Shown one piece after another: positions 1 to 7,900 of a DNA stretch of 50,733 nt. Each line of letters starts with the position of its first letter. Positions within the stretch are counted from its first letter, which is position 1. The notes below the pieces were generated by a model, which saw only the letters and a list, made by a program, of their open reading frames with translations, did no database searches and was not told where the DNA came from. The stretch is from Corallococcus sicarius (GTDB lineage Bacteria > Myxococcota > Myxococcia > Myxococcales > Myxococcaceae): NCBI RefSeq assembly GCF_003611735.1, contig NZ_RAWG01000032.1, positions 1 through 50,733 on the forward strand. The letters are read 5' to 3'. Both the position numbers and the translations under genes were made by a program.

Positions 1-1
1 C

Positions 2-358
2 GTGGTGGACGACTCGCCCCTGACGCGCGAACTGGTGGCCAACCTGCTGGAGGCGGTGGGGTACGACACGCTCCGGGCGCCGGACGGCAACGGGGCGTTG
101 GAGCTGCTGGGGCAGGACGGCCCCCCGGTGGAGCTGGTCGTCACCGACCTGGAGATGCCGGAAATGGACGGCGTGGAGCTGACCCGGCGCCTGAAGAGCG
201 ATCCCACCCGAGCTCGCCTGCCTGTCGTCATCCTCACCACCCGGGGAGGGGAGGCGGACCGGGCGCGAGGGCTGGCGGCCGGGGCGGACGGCTACATCAC
301 CAAGGGGGACCTCGTCCGGCAGGACCTGGTGGACGTGGTGGGCCGGCTCCTGGCCTGA
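2..358 (+). CDS. C-terminal receiver domain of a truncated chemotaxis protein, probably hybrid CheA
   Basis: The window opens inside this gene, so only its last 118 codons are visible. They form one complete CheY-like receiver domain: the acidic pair in VVDDS at the N-terminus, the likely phosphoacceptor Asp in [12 protein letters not shown] (about residue 49 of the visible part), a Thr-rich strand ILTT and the conserved Lys in YITKGD. The reading frame is open to the first base, so the GTG at base 2 is not a reliable start. Receivers of this style, ending in [10 protein letters not shown], close hybrid CheA kinases, and cheB and cheR follow on the same strand 88 bases later. I therefore infer a hybrid CheA of a chemosensory operon. 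A stand-alone CheY cannot be excluded. Confidence 0.75.
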   Translation: MVDDSPLTRELVANLLEAVGYDTLRAPDGNGALELLGQDGPPVELVVTDLEMPEMDGVELTRRLKSDPTRARLPVVILTTRGGEADRARGLAAGADGYITKGDLVRQDLVDVVGRLLA

Positions 359-446
359 AGCCGGGCGCTGGATTTGCGCCGAGCGTCCCAGGGACTCCAC
401 GCGCATTGCTATACTCCCCGTCGCGCGTACGGGGTATGGAACGTCC

Positions 447-1502
447 ATGGGCAAGAAAGTGTCGGTGCTGGTGGTCGATGACTCGCTCATCTGCCGACAG
501 CTCATCAGCGCGGCGTTGAGCGACGACCCGGATGTCCAGGTCGTCGGCACCGCGGCGAACGGCCTGGAAGCCGTTGCCCTCACGAAGGAGCTGCGCCCGC
601 ACGTCATCACCATGGACGTGGACATGCCCGTCATGGACGGGCTCACGGCCGTGGAGCACATCATGGCCGAGTGCCCCACGCCCATCCTGGTGCTGACGGG
701 CGACCCGCGCTCGCAGGCCCCCGCGCTCACCTACCGCGCGCTGGAGCTGGGCGCGCTGGCGCTGCAGATAAAGCCCTCCATCGACGCGGGCGCGGACGCG
801 TGGAACCTCACCAAGGAGGTGAAGCTCATCTCCTCGGTGCGCGTCATCCGCCACGTGCGCGGCCCCAAGCGCATCCAGACGGGGACGCCGCACCCCACGG
901 CGGTGCTGCCCGCGGTCTCCATGGGCATCGTGGCGGTGGCCGCCAGCACCGGCGGCCCGCAGGTGCTCTACCGGATGCTGTCGGAGCTGCCGGCGGACTT
1001 CCCGGCGCCCATCGTCATCGTGCAGCACATCAACGCGGCCTTCTCGGAGTCGCTGGCCAGCTGGCTCGCCAACGCGAGCAAGCTCAAGGTGCGGCTCGCC
1101 CAGGACGGCGACACGCTGGCGCCGGGGCTGGTGCTCGTGGCGCCGCCGGACCAGCACACGCTCGTGCCGCTGCGCGGGCGCGTGGTGCTCAAGCCCGGCG
1201 TGGAGCGCGACGGGCACATGCCCAGCGGCACCATGCTGCTGGAGAGCGTGGCCAAGACGTACGGCCGGCGCGCGGTGGGCGTCGTGCTCACGGGCATGGG
1301 CGCGGACGGGGCGGACGGGCTCTTGGCCATCAAGCAGGCCGGAGGTCTGGCGCTCGCGCAGAACGAGGAGTCCTGCGTGGTGTTCGGCATGCCTGGCGCG
1401 GCGGTGGAGCGCAAGGCGGTGGACCACCTCATCCACGGCGACGACGTCGCGGCCACGCTGGCGCGGCTGGCGCGCGGAGAGTCCCTGCCCGCGGGGCGCT
1501 GA
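447..1502 (+). CDS. cheB: Chemotaxis response regulator / protein-glutamate methylesterase CheB
   Basis: A 351-residue, full-length CheB. It removes methyl groups from, and deamidates, glutamates of methyl-accepting chemotaxis proteins, reversing CheR. The N-terminal receiver shows D11/D12 and phosphoacceptor D57 in [11 protein letters not shown]. After a linker (about 135-155) comes the methylesterase domain with all three catalytic residues: S167 (AASTGGP), H194 (VQHIN) and D287 (MGADGADG). The ATG at 447 is used because the receiver begins immediately after it. A TATACT sequence at 410-415 resembles a -10 box but lacks a convincing -35, so the gene may simply be co-transcribed with the upstream receiver gene. 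Which receptor array it serves cannot be told from this window. Confidence 0.95.
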   Translation: MGKKVSVLVVDDSLICRQLISAALSDDPDVQVVGTAANGLEAVALTKELRPHVITMDVDMPVMDGLTAVEHIMAECPTPILVLTGDPRSQAPALTYRALELGALALQIKPSIDAGADAWNLTKEVKLISSVRVIRHVRGPKRIQTGTPHPTAVLPAVSMGIVAVAASTGGPQVLYRMLSELPADFPAPIVIVQHINAAFSESLASWLANASKLKVRLAQDGDTLAPGLVLVAPPDQHTLVPLRGRVVLKPGVERDGHMPSGTMLLESVAKTYGRRAVGVVLTGMGADGADGLLAIKQAGGLALAQNEESCVVFGMPGAAVERKAVDHLIHGDDVAATLARLARGESLPAGR

Positions 1503-1511
1503 GCGGGTGCC

Positions 1512-2459
1512 GTGACGTCCCCTTCCGAGCGCTGGGCTCCCGTGCACGCGTTCCTGTCAGCGCATACGGGCATGGCGCTGAGCGTGGCCCAGCGGCGGCG
1601 GCTGGACGCGCGCCTGGAGGCCCTGGGCCCTCCGGGGTCCGCGGAGCAGGTGGTGGCGCACCTGCGAACGGAGGGCGGCGCGGCGGACCTGGCGCGGCTG
1701 GTGGGCGCGGTGGCGGTGCACACCTCGGAGCTGTTCCGGGATGACGTGCAGCTCGCCGCCTTCCGCGAGCACGTGCTGTCGCCCCGGGTGCAGCGCTCGA
1801 AGCGGCCGCTGCGGATATGGAGCGCGGGGTGCGCCGCCGGCGAGGAGGTGGCCACGCTGCTCGTGCTCCTGGCGCAGGAGGGCGCGGACCCCGGAAGCCG
1901 GGTGCTGGGCACGGACATCTCCGAACCGGCGCTCGCCCGGGCGCGTGCGCTGAGCTTCCCCTCGGACGCGCTGCGACGCGTCCCGGAGGCGCTGCACACG
2001 CGCTACTTCGAGCCCCGCGCCGGACGTCAGGTGCTGGTGGAGGCGCTGCGCACGCAGGCCGAGTTCCGCTGCCACAACCTGATGGAGACGCCGTATCCGG
2101 AAGCGGACGGCGGGTTCGACGTCATCTTCTGCCGCAACGTCCTCATCTACTTCACCCCGGAGGCCTTCCAGCGCACGGTGCGCAGCCTGAGCGAGCGGCT
2201 CGCCCCCGGCGGCGTGCTCGTGCTGTCGGCCACGGAGCCCCTGCTCCAGGTTCCGCCGGAGCTGCGGCTGCTGCCCTGTGAGCAGGCCTTCTTCTACGTG
2301 CGCGTGGAGGCGCCGGCCGAGCCAGCCCCTCCGCCCCGTCGGGACGGCCGCACTGCTCCAGCAGCATCCCCAGGAGGTAGCGCGCGGCGATGGTCGAGTA
2401 CCGCCGCGCGCGGGACGCGGTGGACTCCGGCCGGGCGCGGGTGGTGCCCTTCTTCCTGA
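1512..2459 (+). CDS. cheR: Chemotaxis protein methyltransferase CheR with abnormal C-terminal tail
   Basis: CheR uses S-adenosylmethionine to methylate receptor glutamates. The 315-residue product has the all-alpha N-domain (about 1-90), the SAM-binding motif WSAGCAAGEE (103-112), a TDIS segment after the second strand and the FDVIFCRNVLIYF motif (202-214). It starts with GTG 9 bases after the cheB stop, indicating one operon. Sequence typical of the family ends near residue 265 (CEQAFFYVRV). The last ~40 residues are low-complexity Arg/Ser/Gly with poor GC3, whereas another frame over the same bases has near-perfect GC3 (see the remnant entry). The true ancestral protein was probably longer. 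The catalytic domain looks intact. Confidence 0.9.
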   Translation: MTSPSERWAPVHAFLSAHTGMALSVAQRRRLDARLEALGPPGSAEQVVAHLRTEGGAADLARLVGAVAVHTSELFRDDVQLAAFREHVLSPRVQRSKRPLRIWSAGCAAGEEVATLLVLLAQEGADPGSRVLGTDISEPALARARALSFPSDALRRVPEALHTRYFEPRAGRQVLVEALRTQAEFRCHNLMETPYPEADGGFDVIFCRNVLIYFTPEAFQRTVRSLSERLAPGGVLVLSATEPLLQVPPELRLLPCEQAFFYVRVEAPAEPAPPPRRDGRTAPAASPGGSARRWSSTAARGTRWTPAGRGWCPSS

Positions 2460-2527
2460 ACCTGGCCCGGCTCCGGGTGGCCTGCGCCAGGGCCGTGGAG
2501 CGCCTGGAGGGCGCAAGCCCCCGTTGA
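2340..2527 (+). pseudogene. Frameshifted remnant of a CheR C-terminal (TPR-like) extension
   Basis: Downstream of the CheR catalytic domain the coding signal moves to other frames. A short piece (LLQQHPQE, about 2350-2376) reads in the +1 frame. From 2390 to the TGA at 2525-2527 the third frame reads 45 codons, almost every third base G or C, giving an amphipathic helical protein (EYRRARDAVDSGRARVVPF, then LARLRVACARAVERLEGA) that resembles a tetratricopeptide unit. The cheR frame over the same bases has much poorer GC3 and a stop at 2457. I infer that a TPR-bearing tail of cheR was broken by two small indels and possibly a deletion. A sequencing error is the alternative. Confidence 0.5.
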
Positions 2528-2615
2528 AGGCAGGGGGCAGGCCGCCCGCCTGGACGGTGCCGGGAGACAAACAGAAGCGGCGCGCGGAGGGCTTTGGACC
2601 TAGGATGCCGGCCCC

Positions 2616-3479
2616 ATGCGCAGGCTCGTTCTCTTCGCCCTGTTGACCGCCGCCGTTCCCGGATGTTTCTACCCCGCCGACCGGGGCCGTGCCCTCGAAG
2701 CCAAGGTGGACAAGCTGGGGGCGGACAACGCCCGGCTCGAAGCGGAGCTGAAGGAGGCGCGCTCGCAGCTCGTCGCCACCCTGCCGAAGATCGACGAGAA
2801 GGTCGCCCAGGTGACCCAGGCCCTGCAGAGCCTGGACACCGCCGCGCGCCGCAAGGACGCGGACATCGGCGTGCAGTTCCAGAAGACGGTGGAGGACCTG
2901 TCGCAGCTGCGCGGACAGGTGGAGACGTACCTCTACAAGATTGGCGAGCTGGAGGCGGCGCTCGGCAAGAACACCGAGGAGACCAACCAGCGGCTCCTGG
3001 CGCTCCAGGGCTCCGAAGCGGTGAAGGAAGCCGAGGCGAAGAAGAAGGCAGAGGAGCTCCAGCGCCCCACGGAGAAGAAGGAGTTCCTCGCGCTCGCGCA
3101 GGAGAAGTCCAAGGCCGGGGACGTGCTGGTGGCCCGCCAGCTGTACAACGAGTTCTTGAAGAAGTGGGCCAAGGACTCGCTCGTGGGCGAGGCGCACTTC
3201 GGCCTGGGTGAGACGTACTTCACGGAAGCCAAGTGCCGCGAGGCCCTCTTCGAGTACGGCAAGGTGGTGCAGGACTACCCGAAGACGGCCTCCGCGCCGG
3301 ACGCGTACCTGCGCTCCTCCGACTGCTTCCAGAAGCTGAAGATGAAGGAAGAGTCGAAGCTCGCGCTGGAGGAGCTGGTGAAGAGCTACCCCAAGTCGGA
3401 CGCCGCGAAGGCGGCCAAGACGAAGCTGGCGGAGCTGGACAAGAAGGCCGCGCCCGCGCCGAAGAAGGGGAAGAAGTGA
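2616..3479 (+). CDS. TPR lipoprotein, CpoB/YbgF-like
   Basis: A 287-residue predicted lipoprotein. It has a short signal sequence (MRR then a hydrophobic stretch) ending in a lipobox with Cys17 (TAAVPGC). Next comes a long charged coiled-coil region (about 25-150, rich in E/K/A/L heptads), then tetratricopeptide-type repeats (about 155-275) with YNEFLKKW, GLGETYFTEAKCREALFEYGKVVQDYP and YLRSSDCF segments. A Lys-rich tail ends the protein. This order of lipobox or signal, coiled coil and C-terminal TPR is that of the Tol-associated protein CpoB/YbgF, which links outer-membrane constriction with peptidoglycan synthesis. No tol or pal gene is present here, so the role is only suggested. The stop codon overlaps the GTG start of the next gene. 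Confidence 0.75.
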   Translation: MRRLVLFALLTAAVPGCFYPADRGRALEAKVDKLGADNARLEAELKEARSQLVATLPKIDEKVAQVTQALQSLDTAARRKDADIGVQFQKTVEDLSQLRGQVETYLYKIGELEAALGKNTEETNQRLLALQGSEAVKEAEAKKKAEELQRPTEKKEFLALAQEKSKAGDVLVARQLYNEFLKKWAKDSLVGEAHFGLGETYFTEAKCREALFEYGKVVQDYPKTASAPDAYLRSSDCFQKLKMKEESKLALEELVKSYPKSDAAKAAKTKLAELDKKAAPAPKKGKK

Positions 3480-4618
3480 GCCCCCGCCGGTTGGCCGCGC
3501 TCGGGCTGCTGCTCCTGCCGCTGGTGGCGGGCGCCGCGCCGAAGAAGCTCGTGCTGCTCTTCACGGGAGACAATGGGGGCGAAATCGCCCCCTGTGGTTG
3601 ACGCCACAACCCGTCTGGCGGTCTGGCCAGACGAAAGACGGTCCTGAATCAGGAGCGCGCCAGGGGCGTGCCCGTGCTCGCGCTGGATGCGGGCAATGCG
3701 CTCTTCAAGAGTCTGGCGGACGGCCAGGACCCGACGGCGAAGCTGCGCGCGGGGCTGCTGCTGGAGCAACTGGGAGCGCAGGGCTACACGGCCATGGCCG
3801 TGGGCCAGCGCGACCTCGTGCTGGGCGTGGACTTCCTGAAGAAGAAGACGAAGGGCGCGAAGCTCAAGCTGCTGTCCGCGAACCTCGTGGACGCCAAGGG
3901 CCAGCGCCTCTTCCCCGCGTCGGTGGTGACGACCGCGGGAGGCCTGAAGGTGGGCATCGTCGGCGTGTCGCCCGCGTCCGCGGACCCCAAGGTCCCGGCG
4001 GCCGGGGCGGATGGTTCCGCCGTGCTGCCCGCGGGCATCCAGGGGCAGCCCGTGCAGCCGGCGGTGGCGGCCGAGGTGAAGCGCCTGCGTGAGAAGGAGC
4101 AGGTGGACCTGGTGGTGGTGCTGGCGGCGGTGCCCTACGTGGAGGCGGTGCGGCTCGCGCAGGGCGCGGACGGCGTGGACTTCGTCGTCCAGTCGCACGA
4201 CGGCCGGGGCGTGGGCATGGCGCAGCGCCAGGGTGTGTCCACGTTGGTGCCTCCCGGCGAGCGGGGCCGGCAGGTCGCGAAGCTGGAGGTGTCCGTGGAG
4301 GGCACCGGCCCCTTCACCGACCTGTCCGAGTCGAACCGCGCCCGCGAGAGCCAGAAGCTCGTGGAGGCGAACATCGCGCGGGTGAGCGAGCGCCTCAAGG
4401 CGGAGAAGGACGAGGCCACGCGCCGCTCGCTCCAGGAGACGCTGGCCTCCTTCCAGGCCCGGCGCGACGCCCTGGCGCGCACGGCGGCGGCCACGGGCCC
4501 CACGGTGGGCCGCACCTACCTGCTGTCGTACGTGCAGCTGGGGGCCGACGTCGCCTCCGATTCCGCCGTCCAGCAGCAGGTGGAACGCGTCGAGCCGCCC
4601 GGCTCCGCGGGTCACTGA
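3476..4618 (+). CDS. Candidate selenoprotein: exported metallophosphatase/5'-nucleotidase-fold protein with in-frame UGA (Sec42)
   Basis: Read from the GTG at 3476 (overlapping the upstream stop), the frame gives a signal peptide (1-21, Arg-Arg then a Leu-rich core ending AGAA) and LLFTGDNGGEIAPCG. It meets TGA at 3599-3601 as codon 42, then continues without a stop for 338 codons: RHNPSGGLARR, LALDAGNALF, YTAMAVGQRDLVLG, VGIVGVSP, VDFVVQSHDG, and a C-terminal coiled coil. The pieces before and after the TGA belong to one protein related to the metallophosphatase half of 5'-nucleotidases. With Sec, the motif is C40-G41-U42; relatives are expected to have Cys at 42. A SECIS-like hairpin lies just downstream. 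The canonical metal motifs are altered (GQRD where GNHE is usual, DAGN where DxGD is usual), so the activity is uncertain. Without Sec insertion only a 41-residue fragment would form. Confidence 0.82.
3599..3641 (+). promoter_or_regulatory. UGA selenocysteine codon with bacterial SECIS-like hairpin
   Basis: TGA is at 3599-3601, followed by a 10-base linker. A perfect 8-bp stem CGTCTGGC (3612-3619) pairs with GCCAGACG (3626-3633) around the loop GGTCTG (3620-3625). Bacterial SECIS elements lie inside the coding region directly after the UGA, with a G among the first loop bases about 16-37 bases from the UGA; here that distance is 18. The E. coli fdhF element also displays GGUCU at its apex. 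Codons inside the hairpin (TCT, GGT, AGA, CGA) are rare in this GC3-rich genome, as expected if RNA structure constrains them. An outer CCGTC/GACGG pairing (3611-3615 with 3637-3641) is an alternative fold. Confidence 0.8.
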
Positions 4619-4657
4619 CCTTCCTCGCGGGGCCCGACTCCTCAGGTTCTGGGACGG

Positions 4658-4682
4658 TGCGTGAGACACGTTGTTTCACGCA
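4658..4682. repeat. Inverted repeat, possible terminator or operator
   Basis: TGCGTGA (4658-4664) and TCACGCA (4676-4682) form a perfect 7-bp dyad with an 11-base spacer, 40 bases after the stop of the selenoprotein gene. There is no T-tract, so it may end that transcript Rho-dependently or act as an operator for the NRPS. The sequence does not decide. Confidence 0.4.
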
Positions 4683-4889
4683 TCGGTCTCCAGAGCCTCA
4701 TGGCGGGGCCTCATGGCCTGTCCGGCCCCTGGGGGAGATGGCGAGCCCTTTCCGTTCATGCGCGGGGGGGCGTGAGCATGGCAGGCGGGGACTCGACCGA
4801 ATAATGTGAACAGCAGGTTTTCGGCCACCCCCACGCCACTCGTTCCAGAGCGGTGGGCCGCGTATGCGACATCAGCCGACGCAGCGTTG

Positions 4890-4905
4890 AGGCACCCAGG
4901 GTGCC
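4890..4905 (+). promoter_or_regulatory. Possible sigma-54 (-24/-12) promoter for the NRPS
   Basis: AGGCAC, five bases, then GTGC gives the GG-N10-GC spacing of sigma-54 promoters (consensus TGGCAC-N5-TTGC). GG is at 4891-4892 and GC at 4903-4904. The expected start near 4916 would leave a leader of about 47 bases. The same bases also form a palindrome (GGCACC-CAG-GGTGCC), so they could instead be a repressor site. Confidence 0.35.
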
Positions 4906-4962
4906 CGGTGCTCCGGGCGTCCTTCGCGGGCCCTGTCGCGTCCAGAGTGCGGAGTACGTTCG

Positions 4963-7900
4963 ATGAGCAGCAGCGACCTGTCGAAGCGAATCGCGAACCT
5001 GTCTCCGGAAAAGCGCGCGGAGCTCCTGAAGAAGCTGGCCGCGCAGAAGCTGGCCACGGGGAACACGGGTCGCGGCCTGCTGATGGCGAGGGATCGCTCG
5101 GCGCCGGCGGCGCTGTCGTTCGCGCAGCAGCGGCTGTGGTTCATCGACCAGCTGGAGCCGGGCAGCCCGCTCTACAACGTCCCGGTGGCGGTGCGGCTGG
5201 AGGGCGCGCTCGACGTGGCGGTGCTGGAGCGCTCGCTCCTGGAAGTGGTGCGGCGGCACGAGTCGCTGCGCACCACCTTCCACGGCGGTGACACCGGGCC
5301 GGTGCAGCGCTTCCTGGACACGCCCGTGCTGGAGCTGGAGCGGGTGGAGGTGACGGAGGGGGACGCGTCAGCGCGTGAGGCGGAGGCGTGGCGCCGGGTG
5401 GCGGCGGGGGCGCTGCGCCCGTTCGACCTCGCGAAGGGCCCGTTGATGCGCGGGCTGCTGGTGCGGCTGGGCGACCTGGAGCACCTGCTGCTGGTGACGA
5501 TGCACCACATCGTCTCGGACGGGTGGTCGCTGGGCGTGTTGGTGCGCGAGGTGGCGGTGCTGTACGACGCCTTCGCGCGCGGACAGCCCTCGCCGCTGCC
5601 GGAGCTGGCGGTGCAGTACGCGGACTTCGCGGCCTGGCAGCGGGACACCTTGCAGGGTGCGTTGCTGGACAAGCAGCTCGGGTACTGGCGCGAGCAGCTG
5701 CACGGGGCGCCCCCTGCGCTGGAGCTGACGACGGACAAGCCGAGGCCCGCGGCGCGGAGCCTCCGTGGCGCGCGGCATGAGCTCCAGTGGTCGCGCGGGC
5801 TGATGGACGCGCTCAAGGCGCTGGGGCAGCAGGAAGGCGCCACGCTGTTCATGGTGCTGCTGGCCGGCTGGCAGACGCTGCTGTCGCGCTACTCCGGGCA
5901 GGACGACGTGAGCGTGGGGTCTCCCATGGCGGGCCGCACCCGCTCGGAGCTGGAAGGCCTCATCGGCATGTTCGTCAACACGCTGGTGCTGCGCACGCGG
6001 TTCCAGGCGGACCCTTCGTTCCAGGGGCTCCTTCGCCAGGTGCGCGAGACGCTGGTGGGGGCGACGGACAACCAGGACCTGCCCTTCGAGCGACTGGTGG
6101 AGGCGCTCCAGCCGGACCGCGGCCTGGGGCGCAGCCCCTTCTTCCAGGTGATGTTCGTGTTGCAGAACGCGCCTCGCGGCCCCGTGGCCGTGCAGGGCAT
6201 GAAGCTGCACGCGATGGAGGTGGACACCCGCACGTCGAAGTTCGACCTGCTCCTGCAGCTGGCGGAGACGGAGCAGGGGCTGCGTGGCTACCTGGAATAC
6301 GACACCGACCTCTTCCACGCTGCCACCCTGGCGCGGATGGCGGAGCACCTGCGCGTGCTGCTGGAGGGCGTGGCGGCGCATCCGGCGCTCCCCGTGTCGC
6401 GTCTGCCCTTGATGGGCGACGGTGAGCGCCAGCAACTCGTGGTGGAGTGGAACCGGACGACGGCCGGGTACCCGCGAGAGGTGTCTGTTCATGCGCTCTT
6501 CGCGGCGCAGGCGCGCAGGACACCGGACGCGGTGGCCCTCAAGCAGGCGCAGGATGGACGGACGCTGACGTACGGGGTGCTGGATGCCCGGGCGAACCAG
6601 CTCGCGCACCACCTGCGCGGCCTGGGCGTGACGCGGGGCACGCGGGTCGGCGTGTACGTGGAGCGCTCGTTCGAAATGGTGGTGGGGCTGCTGGCCATCC
6701 TGAAGGCGGGTGGCGCGTACGTGCCCGTGGACCGCAACTATCCGGCGGAGCGCATCGCACTGCTGCTGGAGGACGCGGGCGTCGAGGTGACGCTGACGCA
6801 GCAGGCACTCCTGGACCAGCTGCCTGCGAGCGCGGGCACACCGCTCTGCATGGACACGGCGTGGGAGGAGATGGCCCGCCAGTCGGAGACGGCGCCGGAC
6901 GTGGAGGTGAACGGCGACGACCTGGCCTACGTGATGTTCACGTCGGGCAGCACGGGCCGTCCGAAGGGCGTGTGCATCCCGCACCGGGGCATCACGCGTC
7001 TGGTGTTGGGCAATGACTTCATGCGCTTCGGCGCGGACGAGGTCTGGTCGCAACTGGCGCCGGTGGCGTTCGACGCATCCACGTTGGAAGTGTGGGGCGC
7101 GCTGCTGCACGGCGCGAAGCTGGTGCTGGCGCCGCCGCACGCGCCGACGCTGGAGGAAGTGGGAACCCTGCTGAAGCAGGAGGGCATCACCACGCTGTGG
7201 CTCACGGTGGCCCTGTACGAGCAGATGGCGCTGCATCAGGCCGAAGCCCTGGCGCTGCCAAGGCAGGTGCTCTCGGGCGGCGATGTGATGCCGGTGCAGC
7301 GCATGCGCGAGCACGTGGCTCGGTTGAAGCCTGACATGTCGCTGGTGGCCGCCTACGGCCCGACGGAGAACACCACGTTCTCCACCACCCATGCGCTGCG
7401 GCAGGGCTCGGAGTTGGAGGCTTCGGTTCCCATTGGCCGTCCCATCGGGAATTCGACGGCGTACGTGCTGGATGCACACGGGGCCCTGACGGGCATCGGC
7501 ATCCCGGGCGAGCTGTACGTGGGCGGAGAAGGCATCGCCTGGGGCTACCTGAACCGGCCCGAGCTCACGGCGGAGCGCTTCGTGCCGCATGGCTTCAGCA
7601 CGGAGCCGGGCGCGCGGCTGTACCGCACGGGCGACAAGGCGCGATGGAAGGAGGACGGCACGCTGGAGTTCCTGGGCCGCACCGACTTCCAGGTGAAGGT
7701 GCGCGGCTTCCGCATCGAGTTGGGCGAAGTGGAAGCGGCGCTCACCCTGCACGCCAGCGTGGCGGAGGCGGTGGTGGTGGTGCGCGTGGTGGGCGCGGAC
7801 AAGCAACTGGTGGGGTACGTGGTCCCGAAGGCGGGCGCGCCGCTGGATGCGATGGAGTTGAAGGCCCACCTGCGTCAGCGGCTGCCGGAGTACATGGTGC

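Larger units (their letters stand above)
4619..4962. other. 344-bp intergenic region upstream of the NRPS
   Basis: There is no convincing gene here: the short ORFs have poor GC3. It holds an inverted repeat (4658-4682) and a sigma-54-like element (4890-4905). A GGAG ribosome-binding site (4951-4954) lies 8 bases before the NRPS ATG at 4963. Confidence 0.6.

Noticed and set aside
297-1547. Minus-strand open frame opposite cheB
   Set aside because: Low-complexity Arg/His/Ala composition; shadow of the well-supported CheB frame.
3612-3641. Hairpin after the TGA at 3599 read as a transcription terminator ending a 41-residue gene
   Set aside because: There is no T-tract, the open frame continues in phase for 338 codons with good GC3, and the protein on both sides forms one family. 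Loop sequence and spacing fit SECIS.
4616-4700. Second in-frame TGA (4616-4618) as another selenocysteine codon
   Set aside because: Downstream codons have poor GC3 and no protein-like sequence, and no hairpin lies at SECIS distance. It is the true stop.
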